Below are positions 8,576-16,708 of a stretch of DNA of 27,824 nucleotides, one piece after another. Source of the DNA: CAZEER01 sp964511215 (lineage in GTDB: Bacteria > Fidelibacterota > Marinisomatia > Marinisomatales > UBA1611); assembly GCA_964511215.1 (NCBI GenBank), contig CAZEER010000026.1, positions 1 through 27,824 on the forward strand. The letters run 5' to 3'. The position numbers and the translations under genes are program-made. The stretch's first letter is position 1; the number at the start of each line of letters is the position of its first letter. The notes beneath the pieces were generated by a model. It did not search any database. It was not told where the DNA came from and saw only the letters and a list, made by a program, of their open reading frames with translations.

Positions 8576-10303
8576 TTAATTAATTTTGTATTCAATTTTT
8601 GATAACCCCTCGCCCTGTATTACTTTATAATAATAATTAGGCTGGATATTCTTATAGTTCTCTTTTATCGAACCGGGCCATATAATCTCAACAGAAATAA
8701 TAGATGTATCTTGTTTAATACCAAACAATACTCTTTTATCATTTGATGCTAAATAACTCCCTGCAGGATTGACCCATGCAACTTGGATACCCGAAATAGT
8801 TTTTATTGCTATTTTACTACCAATTGCATCCCTGTTACAGGTCTTCCCTTCAAGTAAAAATCCAATCCAGTTATTTTTTGGTTTTCCTTTATTAAAGTAT
8901 ATACTTGCTTCCTCATTATTATTAGCTAATATATAATCAATATCTCCATCATTATCGATATCTCCAAAAGCTGCTCCTCGAGTGACTCTCTCTTGCAAAA
9001 TATCTTTACCAACTTTTTTTGTTGCATCAATATATGTACCATTGCCCCGATTAATATATATTTGATTATGTTGAGCATGTTGATAATTGTTGTTAAATAA
9101 ATTTATATTATCGATAACATGGCCATTACCAACAAAAATGTCAAGCCAGCCATCAAGATTAAAATCAACAAATTTAGTACCAAAAGCAAGGAAATGTATG
9201 CTAGGCCTTCCTAGACCAATTTCATCTGTAATATCTACAAAAAAACCTGATTGTTTATTTTGATAAAGTGTGTTGGTCTCCCCACTGTAATTTGTAACAA
9301 AAATGTCAAGCCAGCCATCACGATCAAAATCTCCCATATCAACGCCCATCCCTGCTTCTGCAAGACCTTTCCCATTATATCCGACACCCATGGACGATGC
9401 TCTCTCAACGAACCTTCCATTACCATTGTTAATAAACATTAGATTCATATCTTTATCATTGGCAACATAGAGATCCATATCTCCATCGTTATCAATATCA
9501 CCCGGTACTACACCAAGTCCTCTGAGACGAAACCTGTTAATTCCTGCTCTACTAGAACGATTAATATATTGTCCATTCTTATTGTAGTAAAACTTATCTT
9601 CAACACCAAGGAATATATCTGGATCACAATAAGACCTCGCTAAGAACTGACCGTGCAAAGGATATTGCATTGGGCTAGTACATTCTGGGTTATTATCAAT
9701 ATTGTAATCAACGTAATTAGTAATATAAAGATCTAGCCATCCATTATTATCACTATCAAAAAACGTAGCACTCATTCCCATCTGTTCATTATCAATGCCT
9801 AAGTATTCGGTTTTATCAGAGAAAGTTCCATCATTATTATTAACGTAGAAAATATCTTCACCATAGTTCGTAACAAATAAATCTGTATCACCGTCATTAT
9901 CATAATCTGCACATGAACAACCCATACTATAGCTATTACCACCAACTGCCGCTTTCTCAGTGACATCCACCCATATTTGGTTTTCATTTTTAAAAAGTTT
10001 ATTTTTAAGTATCAGATTTTTTTCCCAACCTGGGAGAGGAACACCTTGAGTAAAATATGCATCTAGATCCCCATCATTATCATAATCAAAAAGACAGACC
10101 CCCGCTCCCATTGACTCAATATAAAAATAATTCCCTGATCCACCATGATCATGTTTGAATTCTAGCATTTGCTCCTGAGAGCGATCTTCAAAATAAATAG
10201 ACTGACTTAATAAAATTGATACAAAGGAATAAACAATTATCTTATACCAAAACAATCTTTTTAACTCAAATTTGTAAAATTTGATATCTTGTTCAAGATA
10301 CAT
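8576..10303 (-). CDS. FG-GAP/ASPIC-UnbV beta-propeller protein (A1)
   Basis: About 575 residues. An N-terminal hydrophobic segment (IIVYSFVSILLSQSIYF) would direct export. The body has seven calcium-loop motifs of the D-x-[DN]-x-[DN]-x-x-x-D type: DYDNDGDLD, DYDNDGDTD, DSDNNGWLD, DIDNDGDMD, DFDRDGWLD, DFNLDGWLD and DIDNDGDID. These are what a seven-bladed FG-GAP/VCBS propeller needs. The last ~100 residues are an ASPIC/UnbV domain: RDAIGSKIAIKT, NPAGSYLASNDKRVLFG, IIWPG. Paired cysteines (GCSC before the second loop; NPEC and SYCDPD later) suggest disulfides outside the cytoplasm. It is a close paralogue of the gene at 13235-14884. I take the ATG at 10303; a GTG three codons upstream is possible. 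Such proteins bind Ca2+ and are usually secreted or surface proteins; the ligand is unknown. Confidence 0.88.
   Translation of the reverse strand: MYLEQDIKFYKFELKRLFWYKIIVYSFVSILLSQSIYFEDRSQEQMLEFKHDHGGSGNYFYIESMGAGVCLFDYDNDGDLDAYFTQGVPLPGWEKNLILKNKLFKNENQIWVDVTEKAAVGGNSYSMGCSCADYDNDGDTDLFVTNYGEDIFYVNNNDGTFSDKTEYLGIDNEQMGMSATFFDSDNNGWLDLYITNYVDYNIDNNPECTSPMQYPLHGQFLARSYCDPDIFLGVEDKFYYNKNGQYINRSSRAGINRFRLRGLGVVPGDIDNDGDMDLYVANDKDMNLMFINNGNGRFVERASSMGVGYNGKGLAEAGMGVDMGDFDRDGWLDIFVTNYSGETNTLYQNKQSGFFVDITDEIGLGRPSIHFLAFGTKFVDFNLDGWLDIFVGNGHVIDNINLFNNNYQHAQHNQIYINRGNGTYIDATKKVGKDILQERVTRGAAFGDIDNDGDIDYILANNNEEASIYFNKGKPKNNWIGFLLEGKTCNRDAIGSKIAIKTISGIQVAWVNPAGSYLASNDKRVLFGIKQDTSIISVEIIWPGSIKENYKNIQPNYYYKVIQGEGLSKIEYKIN
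9131..9320 (-). repeat. 25-bp direct repeat inside propeller A1
   Basis: An identical 25-base word occurs at 9131-9155 and 9296-9320, a spacing of 165 bases or 55 codons. It encodes the DGWLDIFV part of two neighbouring calcium loops, so the period is one propeller blade. Exact identity at DNA level, where other blades have drifted, suggests a recent blade duplication or gene conversion. Confidence 0.8.
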
Positions 10304-10349
10304 GTGTGTCACTCAAACCAATTTGTTTATTAATATATATCTTGGAAAT

Positions 10350-12224
10350 CTATTTTTTATCTAATACTAGCGTATTCTGATACAATTTTTCTCCCTCTAC
10401 AATATAAACTGTCTGGTTACCATCTATTGATTCAAAAGATTGCATAATACCACTTGGCCATGTTATTTGAATATTTTCTACCTTATCCTCTTCACCAAGA
10501 CCAAAATAAAGTTCTTGAGCATTATTTGAAAAATAACCTTGACCTGAAGAAAGTGATTGTATTTGCATATCATTCATTGTTCTCAAAGTTACAGTAGCTC
10601 CAAACCCATCACGGTTGGAACGTGTACCTTCCAAACGAATTTTTAACCAGTGATTATTATTACCACTATTATTTTTTAATAAGATTCCACGGCCTCGGTT
10701 ATTATCCTCTGTAACATTTCCTTGCCCATCCTCAACTTGCTGCCCATTTACCGTAACGTATACATCAACCAAACCATCATTGTTATAATCAGAAAATATT
10801 GCACTTCTATGAATCCGTTTTCCTGTAGAATGTACTCCTGATTTCAAAGAAATGTCTTTGTAAATACCATTCCCATTATTTTCAAATAATAGATTAGACT
10901 GCCGATTATCACCACTTACAGAGTTTAAATGTCCCGCTGCAAAAAATAAATCCAGATCTCTATCATTATCTAAATCATACAAACCTGCCCCCCAACTAAC
11001 TTTTGGCCAAGTAAGTTTTTGTAGCATCGGTGAGTCAAAATCATGCGTGAAAATCGAATTTTTAATATTTCCATCATTAGTACTCTCATTATCAATTAAC
11101 ATTGCTAATATGTTAACTTCGGACGCATAATTGGTATACACTAGGTCTATTAATCCATCCTTATTTATATCACCAATTGCAACCCCCATGCTACCATCTG
11201 TGGTTCCTAAACCACTAGGTCCTGAAAAAGGTTTAAAACCACCTCCACGCTTATTTAAATAGAGACCATTCGCGTCAGTGTCATTTGCTACAAAAATATC
11301 CGGATAATGATCTCCATTAAAATCGTGAAATAGCACCTGCATTGATTTTCTCGAGGCATCTTTTAATACCGTAAATTCATTAGTCACATCAGTAAAGGTC
11401 CCATCACCATTATTCTTGTATAGTGTATTAGGAAGTCCTCCAAAATCCATAGGAAATCGTAAACTTGTATTATGGGGTCTTCTCGAAAAATCGACATAAC
11501 CAGCTACGTATAAATCTAAGTACCCATCAAGGTTAAAATCACCCCATGCAGATCCTCCATACCACCAATTTTCTATTCCACTTGGGAAAGCTGTCTTACT
11601 TATATCAGTAAAAGTACGGTTACCATTGTTTTTTAATAATTTAAAGCCACCATAATTGGTAATAAATAAGTCAGAATATCCATCATTATTATAATCTGCT
11701 ACAGATACAGACATACCCTCACCATTATCTTCACTCCCTGAGTTTTTGACCTTCGTAAATTTCCCATTACCAATATTTTCATAAAGAGTATTCACAACCG
11801 ACTCACCTCCCTCACAGTTTACAAGGTATAGATCCCAATCACCATCTCTGTCATAATCCAACCAGGCTCCTCCAGAACCATTCATTTTTATTAAATGTAA
11901 ATTTGCAAATTCATCCAGTGTTAAAAGATTCCCATTTGAGTTCCAAAATTCTTTACTCTCATTAAAAACTAATTTTAATTCTTCATTAGTAGCAGATCCA
12001 ACTACTGACGGACCGATTTCACACCATCTTGGTCTTGGAGCATAATGAATGAAATCAATTCCTGATGAATCACTCATATTTTCAAATATTATTTCTCTGA
12101 TAGACTGACATTCCACTTTATCATATTGCAAGATAAAGTAAATAATTGTGATTAATAACGTCCTATAATTAAGAGTTTGCAATATAATTGATCTGCATTC
12201 TTTCTGATTTCTTACCATTAACAT
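10350..12224 (-). CDS. FG-GAP/ASPIC-UnbV beta-propeller protein (B)
   Basis: A 624-residue protein with an internal hydrophobic segment (TLLITIIYFILQY, about residues 22-34) acting as signal or anchor. It has seven calcium loops: DYDRDGDWD, DYNNDGYSD, DFNLDGYLD, DFNGDHYPD, DINKDGLID, DLDNDRDLD and DYNNDGLVD. The C-terminal ASPIC/UnbV domain reads RDGFGATVTLRT, SLSSGQGYFSNNAQELYFGLG, ITWPSG. It belongs to the same family as the two A-type proteins but to a different subfamily: it lacks their HDHGG motif and GC-x-C pair. It carries an extra N-terminal stretch (about 60-110) before the first loop. It is transcribed 58 bases after the MORN lipoprotein at 12283-13194 and 46 bases before A1. Predicted extracytoplasmic, Ca2+-stabilised; partner unknown. 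Confidence 0.87.
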   Translation of the reverse strand: MLMVRNQKECRSIILQTLNYRTLLITIIYFILQYDKVECQSIREIIFENMSDSSGIDFIHYAPRPRWCEIGPSVVGSATNEELKLVFNESKEFWNSNGNLLTLDEFANLHLIKMNGSGGAWLDYDRDGDWDLYLVNCEGGESVVNTLYENIGNGKFTKVKNSGSEDNGEGMSVSVADYNNDGYSDLFITNYGGFKLLKNNGNRTFTDISKTAFPSGIENWWYGGSAWGDFNLDGYLDLYVAGYVDFSRRPHNTSLRFPMDFGGLPNTLYKNNGDGTFTDVTNEFTVLKDASRKSMQVLFHDFNGDHYPDIFVANDTDANGLYLNKRGGGFKPFSGPSGLGTTDGSMGVAIGDINKDGLIDLVYTNYASEVNILAMLIDNESTNDGNIKNSIFTHDFDSPMLQKLTWPKVSWGAGLYDLDNDRDLDLFFAAGHLNSVSGDNRQSNLLFENNGNGIYKDISLKSGVHSTGKRIHRSAIFSDYNNDGLVDVYVTVNGQQVEDGQGNVTEDNNRGRGILLKNNSGNNNHWLKIRLEGTRSNRDGFGATVTLRTMNDMQIQSLSSGQGYFSNNAQELYFGLGEEDKVENIQITWPSGIMQSFESIDGNQTVYIVEGEKLYQNTLVLDKK

Positions 12225-12247
12225 TTCATATTTTAAAGTTTTATAGG

Positions 12248-12261
12248 ATGGTGTGCACCAT
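12248..12261. repeat. Small palindrome between MORN lipoprotein and propeller B
   Basis: ATGGTGTGCACCAT, arms ATGGTG and CACCAT with two bases between; as RNA, a five-pair stem with a four-base loop is more likely. It lies in the 58-base gap 24 bases before the propeller B start. No U-tract follows, so a terminator is unlikely. It could bind a dimeric regulator or be chance. Confidence 0.3.
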
Positions 12262-12282
12262 AATAATGTATGATTTTTAAAT

Positions 12283-13194
12283 CTAATATTTTTCTATTAA
12301 ATCAATTGAGCCATCTTTATGATAATATACCCACTCACCATTCTGATGTCCATTCACAAAATTTCCTTTTTCTTTTATTTGGCCATTCTCGTACCATTCA
12401 ATCCTCAACCCATTCGGATTTCCATTAATGAATTGCATTTCAGATTGTTTCTGCCCACTCTCATACCATAAAATGTGGTTTCCTACTGGTAGTTTATTTT
12501 TATAATACCCTTCACCTTTTTTATTACCATTTTTATGCCATTGTGTCCACAAACCTTCGGCAGTACCTTCTTCTTTTTTTTGACCATTCTCGTACCACTC
12601 CATGCGAAAGCCAACTATTTCACCATCAATAAAATTTGCTTCTGATTTTTTATTTCCACTAGGATACCATAATGCATGTTTACCATGTTCTTTATTATTC
12701 ACATAAAACCCTTCACCACTTATTGTCCCATTTGGATACCATTTTGTCCATTTATCATCAAATTTATCATTTTTAAATTTCCCTTCTTCTTTCTTTTGGC
12801 CATTTTCATACCATTCTGTACGAATTCCATTTGCTTTTCCATTAATATAGTTACCTAATAATTTTATTCTGCTATTTTTATACCAAAGTTTCCATGTTCC
12901 ATCTGCTTTACCTTCCCTGTAATATTCTTCACTTTTTTTGTTACCATTTTCATACCATTCAATCCAAAGTCCATTTTTTTTACCATCAATAAGGTTACCA
13001 CTTATTTTTTTTTTATTATTAGAGTATAAAGAATATGTTAGTCCATTATATGGTTTTTTGTGATTCTTTTCAAAAAAAATATTGTCTCTCTTTACGAGTT
13101 GTGTTTCAAGATCAGCAGTTTTTTTTGAACAATTAGATACTAAAAACATAATAGGTAAAAATAATATTATTTTGAATCTAAGTATTATCATCAT
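12283..13194 (-). CDS. MORN-repeat lipoprotein (A), YwqK-like
   Basis: A 303-residue predicted lipoprotein. A hydrophobic signal sequence ends in LVSNC with the acceptor Cys at residue 22; Asn at -1 is unusual but tolerated. After a KRDNIFFEKN segment come about ten MORN_2 repeats of 23-24 residues, consensus G-x-W-x-E-W-Y-E-N-G-x-K-K-x-E-G-x-[FY]-x-N-G-K. The units fall in groups of three, a higher-order repeat shared with the larger paralogue at 14892-16100. One unit is short by about five residues (EEGTAEGLW). These repeats form elongated beta sheets and serve as binding scaffolds. The family is often labelled a toxin-antitoxin component (YwqK), but a lipobox argues for an envelope role here. 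Starts at ATG ATG; no clear Shine-Dalgarno. Confidence 0.87.
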   Translation of the reverse strand: MMIILRFKIILFLPIMFLVSNCSKKTADLETQLVKRDNIFFEKNHKKPYNGLTYSLYSNNKKKISGNLIDGKKNGLWIEWYENGNKKSEEYYREGKADGTWKLWYKNSRIKLLGNYINGKANGIRTEWYENGQKKEEGKFKNDKFDDKWTKWYPNGTISGEGFYVNNKEHGKHALWYPSGNKKSEANFIDGEIVGFRMEWYENGQKKEEGTAEGLWTQWHKNGNKKGEGYYKNKLPVGNHILWYESGQKQSEMQFINGNPNGLRIEWYENGQIKEKGNFVNGHQNGEWVYYHKDGSIDLIEKY

Positions 13195-13234
13195 TTATAA
13201 GCTGTGTATTTAGAAAATCAATGGATTTATAATC

Positions 13235-14884
13235 CTAATAATTTATCTTGGATAAGCCACCACCTTCAGTTATCTGATAATATTGATTTGTTTTTAGATC
13301 TGTATACTCATCACGCACCCCACTTGGCCAATATACTATAATTTTATCAGCAGTCGAAAAATTATCTAGACCAAATAATATCCTCTTGTCATTTGATGAG
13401 AGATAACTTCCAGCACTATTAACATATCTCACTTGTACATGATTATCTGTTGAAATTACTACCCGTGACCCAATAGCATCTTTATTTGATTTTATTCCTA
13501 TTAATTTTAAACCAATCCAATTTTTTGACGGTGTGCCTCTCCTTACTAACAAATTTGCGGGCCCATTATTATTCGCTACAACGACATCTAAATCTCCATC
13601 ATTATCTAGGTCTCCAAATGCAGCACCACGGCCTACAGTTGGAATTTTTGCATCTCCAATTTTATCTTCTGCAATTTCAAGAAAAATCCCATTTTGATTA
13701 TTTAGAAATAATTGCTTTCGCTGAGCATGAGTATGATCTTTATAAATAACATTAATATTGGCTGTTACATGACCATTAACTACGAATATATCTAACCATC
13801 CATCATAGTTCAAATCTAATAATTTTGTTCCAAAACCAACAAAATTCCAACTAGGTTGAGTTAGACCTGAAAAATGTGTTACATCGCTAAAAAATCCTTT
13901 TTGATTATTAGTATAAACTGTATTTGACTCGCCACTGAAATTGGTTACAAAAATATCTTGCCATCCATCACCATTAACATCCCCTACATCAACACCCATG
14001 CCCGCTTCTGCAAGTCCTTTTTCATTAAAACCTACACCCCGGAACATTGCATTCTCTTCAAAAAACCCTTTCCCATTGTTGACAAAATAATGATTCATGA
14101 CTCCATCATTTGCAACATACAGATCAAAATCACCATCATTATCAAAATCTGCAGGAACAACACCTAATCCCTTACCCTTAGAATTAGAGATACCTGACTC
14201 AATAGATACATCTTTAAATCTCCAATTACCCATATTATGAAATAAATTATCATATACACCTGTGAACCAATCAGGTTTACAATAGTCTCTTAGATTATTG
14301 CGTCTATCCCCGCACCATGGATTGTTATCTAGAGAGTATTCCACATAATTAGTTATATAAATATCCAGTAATCCATCTAAATCCATATCGAAAAATGCTA
14401 TACTCGATCCCCATTGTATATTATTCATACCTATTTGATCCGTCATATCCTTAAAAGTACCATCACCATTGTTTCGGTAAAAAATATCTTTCCCATAGTT
14501 TGATATATAAAGATCTGTATCACCATCATTATCAACATCTCCGCATGCACAACCAAAGCTATATGATGAATCTCCAACTCCAGCAATAGAAGTAACATCA
14601 GTCCAATAACCTAATTCATTTCTGAATAATTTATTTTCTAGATTAATATCTTTATTTCGGCCAGGTAGTCTGGCTCCTTGACAAAAGTAAATATCCAAGT
14701 CCTCATCATTGTCAAAATCTAATAGACATACACCGGGACCTATAGTTTCAATATAATATCTTTGACCAGTACCACCGTGGTCGTGGTTGAAAATAAGTCC
14801 ATTTTCCATAGCTTGATCTAAAAATACAAAATCATCCGCAATTAATAATGGTCTAAATAAGAAAAGAAATAATATAAATCCCAT
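13235..14884 (-). CDS. FG-GAP/ASPIC-UnbV beta-propeller protein (A2)
   Basis: A 549-residue close paralogue of the protein at 8576-10303, similar over the whole length. It has a short hydrophobic leader (MGFILFLFLFRPLLIADD), unusual because it starts without a positive charge, although an in-frame stop five codons upstream fixes the start. It shares the N-terminal HDHGGTG motif and seven calcium loops: DFDNDEDLD, DVDNDGDTD, DMDLDGLLD, DFDNDGDFD, DVNGDGWQD, DLNYDGWLD and DLDNDGDLD. The C-terminal ASPIC/UnbV domain reads KDAIGSRVVIST, NSAGSYLSSNDKRILFG, VYWPSG. The GCAC pair and the NPWC/DYCKPD cysteines match A1. Only 7 bases separate it from the MORN lipoprotein upstream (14892-16100), so the two are almost surely co-expressed. 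Confidence 0.88.
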   Translation of the reverse strand: MGFILFLFLFRPLLIADDFVFLDQAMENGLIFNHDHGGTGQRYYIETIGPGVCLLDFDNDEDLDIYFCQGARLPGRNKDINLENKLFRNELGYWTDVTSIAGVGDSSYSFGCACGDVDNDGDTDLYISNYGKDIFYRNNGDGTFKDMTDQIGMNNIQWGSSIAFFDMDLDGLLDIYITNYVEYSLDNNPWCGDRRNNLRDYCKPDWFTGVYDNLFHNMGNWRFKDVSIESGISNSKGKGLGVVPADFDNDGDFDLYVANDGVMNHYFVNNGKGFFEENAMFRGVGFNEKGLAEAGMGVDVGDVNGDGWQDIFVTNFSGESNTVYTNNQKGFFSDVTHFSGLTQPSWNFVGFGTKLLDLNYDGWLDIFVVNGHVTANINVIYKDHTHAQRKQLFLNNQNGIFLEIAEDKIGDAKIPTVGRGAAFGDLDNDGDLDVVVANNNGPANLLVRRGTPSKNWIGLKLIGIKSNKDAIGSRVVISTDNHVQVRYVNSAGSYLSSNDKRILFGLDNFSTADKIIVYWPSGVRDEYTDLKTNQYYQITEGGGLSKINY

Positions 14885-14891
14885 TAGATAA

Positions 14892-16100
14892 TTAGTTTAA
14901 ATCTTCAATTTTTTCAATAGAACCATCTTTATTATAATAAATCCACTTACCAATATTCTTGCCAGCGCTAGAATATCCCTGTTTCTTTATTTGCCCATTA
15001 CCATACCATTCCTGTAATTGGCCATGAGGTAAACCATTCTTCCAACTTTGTTTGATACTCTTTACACCATTTTTGTACCATCCAACCATTAAACCATTTT
15101 TTTCACCATCTATATAATTTTGTTCTAACCACTTCTTTCCATCATCATACCAAAAAATCATTTTCCCACTTTTCTTCCCACTTACAAAAGTTCCTTTTTG
15201 TTTTAATTGCCCATTTTCATACCAATATTGAGCTAACCCATTTTTTTTACCAACTTTATAATTTTCTTCTATACTTTTTTGCTTATTTGTATACCATCCG
15301 ATTAATAGACCATCTTTTTCACCATCATAATAATGCTCTTCTAAATATTTTATTCCATCATCTTGCCAATATATCCATTTTCCTTGTTTATAATTATAAT
15401 CACCTAGGTTCCCTTCATGTTTTTTTTGCCCATTTTCATACCACTCAATAAATAATCCATCCTTTTTGCCATTTTTCCAAATTTGCTGGATACTTTTATT
15501 TCCATTAGGATACCATTCAGTAAATAAACCATTTTTTTCACCTGCATAATAATTCTCTTCCAAATATTTTATCCCAGCATCATCCCAATAAGTCAATGTA
15601 CCTGATAATTTTCCATTATTAAAAGAACCTTCTTTTTTCTTAAAACTATTATTCCATTCGATAAACAAACCATCTTTTATACCATTATTGTATGTTTCCT
15701 CTCTTGTCTTTTCTCCATTTTTATATAATATGAATAATCCATCTTTTTTACCATTTTCATAATTTTCTTCTAAATATTTTTCCCCATTCTCATCCCAATA
15801 CATCCACTTTCCTGAGAGTTTTCCATTATTATAATTACCTGATTTTTCCATGTTACCATCTTTGTACCAATAGGAAAACAATCCATTCTTCAAACCTTTT
15901 TTATAATACCCATCTTCTTTTATTTCACCACTATCATATATTGAAAAAACTGGTCCGGTATAAACCTGATTAGTATTCTTTGTATAATATATCCCATCTC
16001 TTTTAGTAAGAAATTTTTGATAGTTTACAGGTTCCTTTGAACAATTAACTAATAATAGGACAAATATTAGTATAGAAAAGTTTTTAATATTTTTTAACAT
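14892..16100 (-). CDS. MORN-repeat lipoprotein (B), YwqK-like
   Basis: A 402-residue predicted lipoprotein with lipobox LLVNC (Cys 20). It then has FLTKRDGIYYTKN, the same post-signal motif as the smaller paralogue, and about 14 MORN_2 repeats. The repeats show a period of three units (about 70 residues): an a-unit ending YLEENYxxGEKxG, a b-unit with WYxNGxKSI, and a c-unit WYENGQxKxxG, cycling about four times. The last half-unit, GKWIYYNKDGSIEKIE, closely matches the end of the other MORN lipoprotein. It is first in its cluster, with 263 bases of non-coding DNA upstream where the promoter should lie. Role: probably an outer-membrane or periplasmic scaffold for the propeller encoded 7 bases downstream (inference). 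Confidence 0.88.
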   Translation of the reverse strand: MLKNIKNFSILIFVLLLVNCSKEPVNYQKFLTKRDGIYYTKNTNQVYTGPVFSIYDSGEIKEDGYYKKGLKNGLFSYWYKDGNMEKSGNYNNGKLSGKWMYWDENGEKYLEENYENGKKDGLFILYKNGEKTREETYNNGIKDGLFIEWNNSFKKKEGSFNNGKLSGTLTYWDDAGIKYLEENYYAGEKNGLFTEWYPNGNKSIQQIWKNGKKDGLFIEWYENGQKKHEGNLGDYNYKQGKWIYWQDDGIKYLEEHYYDGEKDGLLIGWYTNKQKSIEENYKVGKKNGLAQYWYENGQLKQKGTFVSGKKSGKMIFWYDDGKKWLEQNYIDGEKNGLMVGWYKNGVKSIKQSWKNGLPHGQLQEWYGNGQIKKQGYSSAGKNIGKWIYYNKDGSIEKIEDLN

Positions 16101-16363
16101 ATTTAAATCTACTTGTCTTAAAACAAATAAAAAATAATATGAAAAATTGAAACCTTTTAATCAATTTATTTTCTATATAGTTAAAGACTAAGTATCCAAC
16201 GTAAGAATACAGTTAAAAAACTTAATAATGAAAAGATTATACTTTACCTCATGTTTCTTTAATTATAAAATATAAAGTAAGGGTCTTTTTATCAGTCTAA
16301 GGTCAACTAATTCAATAAGCTAGATTAACGTATTTCCCATGGTTAGGTTAAACAACTTTTTAA
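16101..16363. other. Intergenic region upstream of the MORN/UnbV cluster
   Basis: 263 bases, very AT-rich, with no open reading frame above about 15 codons on either strand. It separates the HIT gene stop from the first cassette gene, so it should hold a terminator for the former and a promoter for the latter. I see no strong GC hairpin with U-tract. A loose TTGATT-N19-TATTAT pair is visible on the minus strand upstream of 16100, but the base composition makes this weak evidence. Confidence 0.45.
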
Positions 16364-16708
16364 TTAACCGGGTGGCCAACTAAAACTTCTTCCTCCTAGT
16401 AAGTGTAGGTGTATATGATAAACAGTTTGACCTCCAGCATCATTACAATTAAATCCAACACGGTATCCTTCTTCAGCTATATTTTTTGTTTTTGCCAAGA
16501 TACTTGCTCTATATAATAATTCACCAACGAGTACCTTATGCTTTGACTTTAAATCATTGAGAGTAGAAATATGAACCTTTGGTATTAAAAGAATATGAAT
16601 TGGAGCTTGTGGATTAATATCATTAAAAGCTAATATTTTTTCATTTTCATATTCAATACTCACAGGAAGATCGCCATTAATAATTTTACAAAATAAACAA
16701 TCTTTCAA
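16364..16708 (-). CDS. HIT-family hydrolase (HinT-like)
   Basis: A 114-residue histidine-triad protein of the PKCI/HinT branch. It begins DCLFCKIINGDLP, has IPKVHISTLNDL in the middle, and carries the catalytic HIHLHLLGGR triad (His-x-His-x-His) near residue 98, ending SWPPG as HinT proteins often do. These enzymes hydrolyse purine nucleoside phosphoramidates, releasing AMP, in the cytoplasm. The Cys pair near the N-terminus (CLFC) is a common metal-site remnant. The start is a TTG at 16708 that overlaps the rsmE stop (TTGA), with AGGA a few bases upstream. No in-frame ATG would give the conserved N-terminus. Last gene of the folate/nucleotide run. Confidence 0.95.
   Translation of the reverse strand: MKDCLFCKIINGDLPVSIEYENEKILAFNDINPQAPIHILLIPKVHISTLNDLKSKHKVLVGELLYRASILAKTKNIAEEGYRVGFNCNDAGGQTVYHIHLHLLGGRSFSWPPG

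Noticed and set aside
9235..9442. Short frames on both strands inside propeller A1
   Set aside because: Overlap a gene with clear repeated calcium-loop motifs; no independent support.
12283..16100. Toxin-antitoxin system, since MORN_2 proteins are often annotated YwqK antitoxin
   Set aside because: Both proteins have lipoprotein signals, and the partners are large propellers rather than small toxins.
14892..16100. Leucine-rich-repeat or YD-repeat reading of the repeat protein
   Set aside because: The unit G-x-W-x-x-W-Y-x-N-G-x-K fits MORN_2, not LRR or YD repeats.
16101..16363. A tRNA or small RNA gene in the largest gene-free gap
   Set aside because: No cloverleaf arms, no CCA-adjacent T-loop (GTTCRA) and no strong hairpin could be found; the sequence is simply AT-rich.
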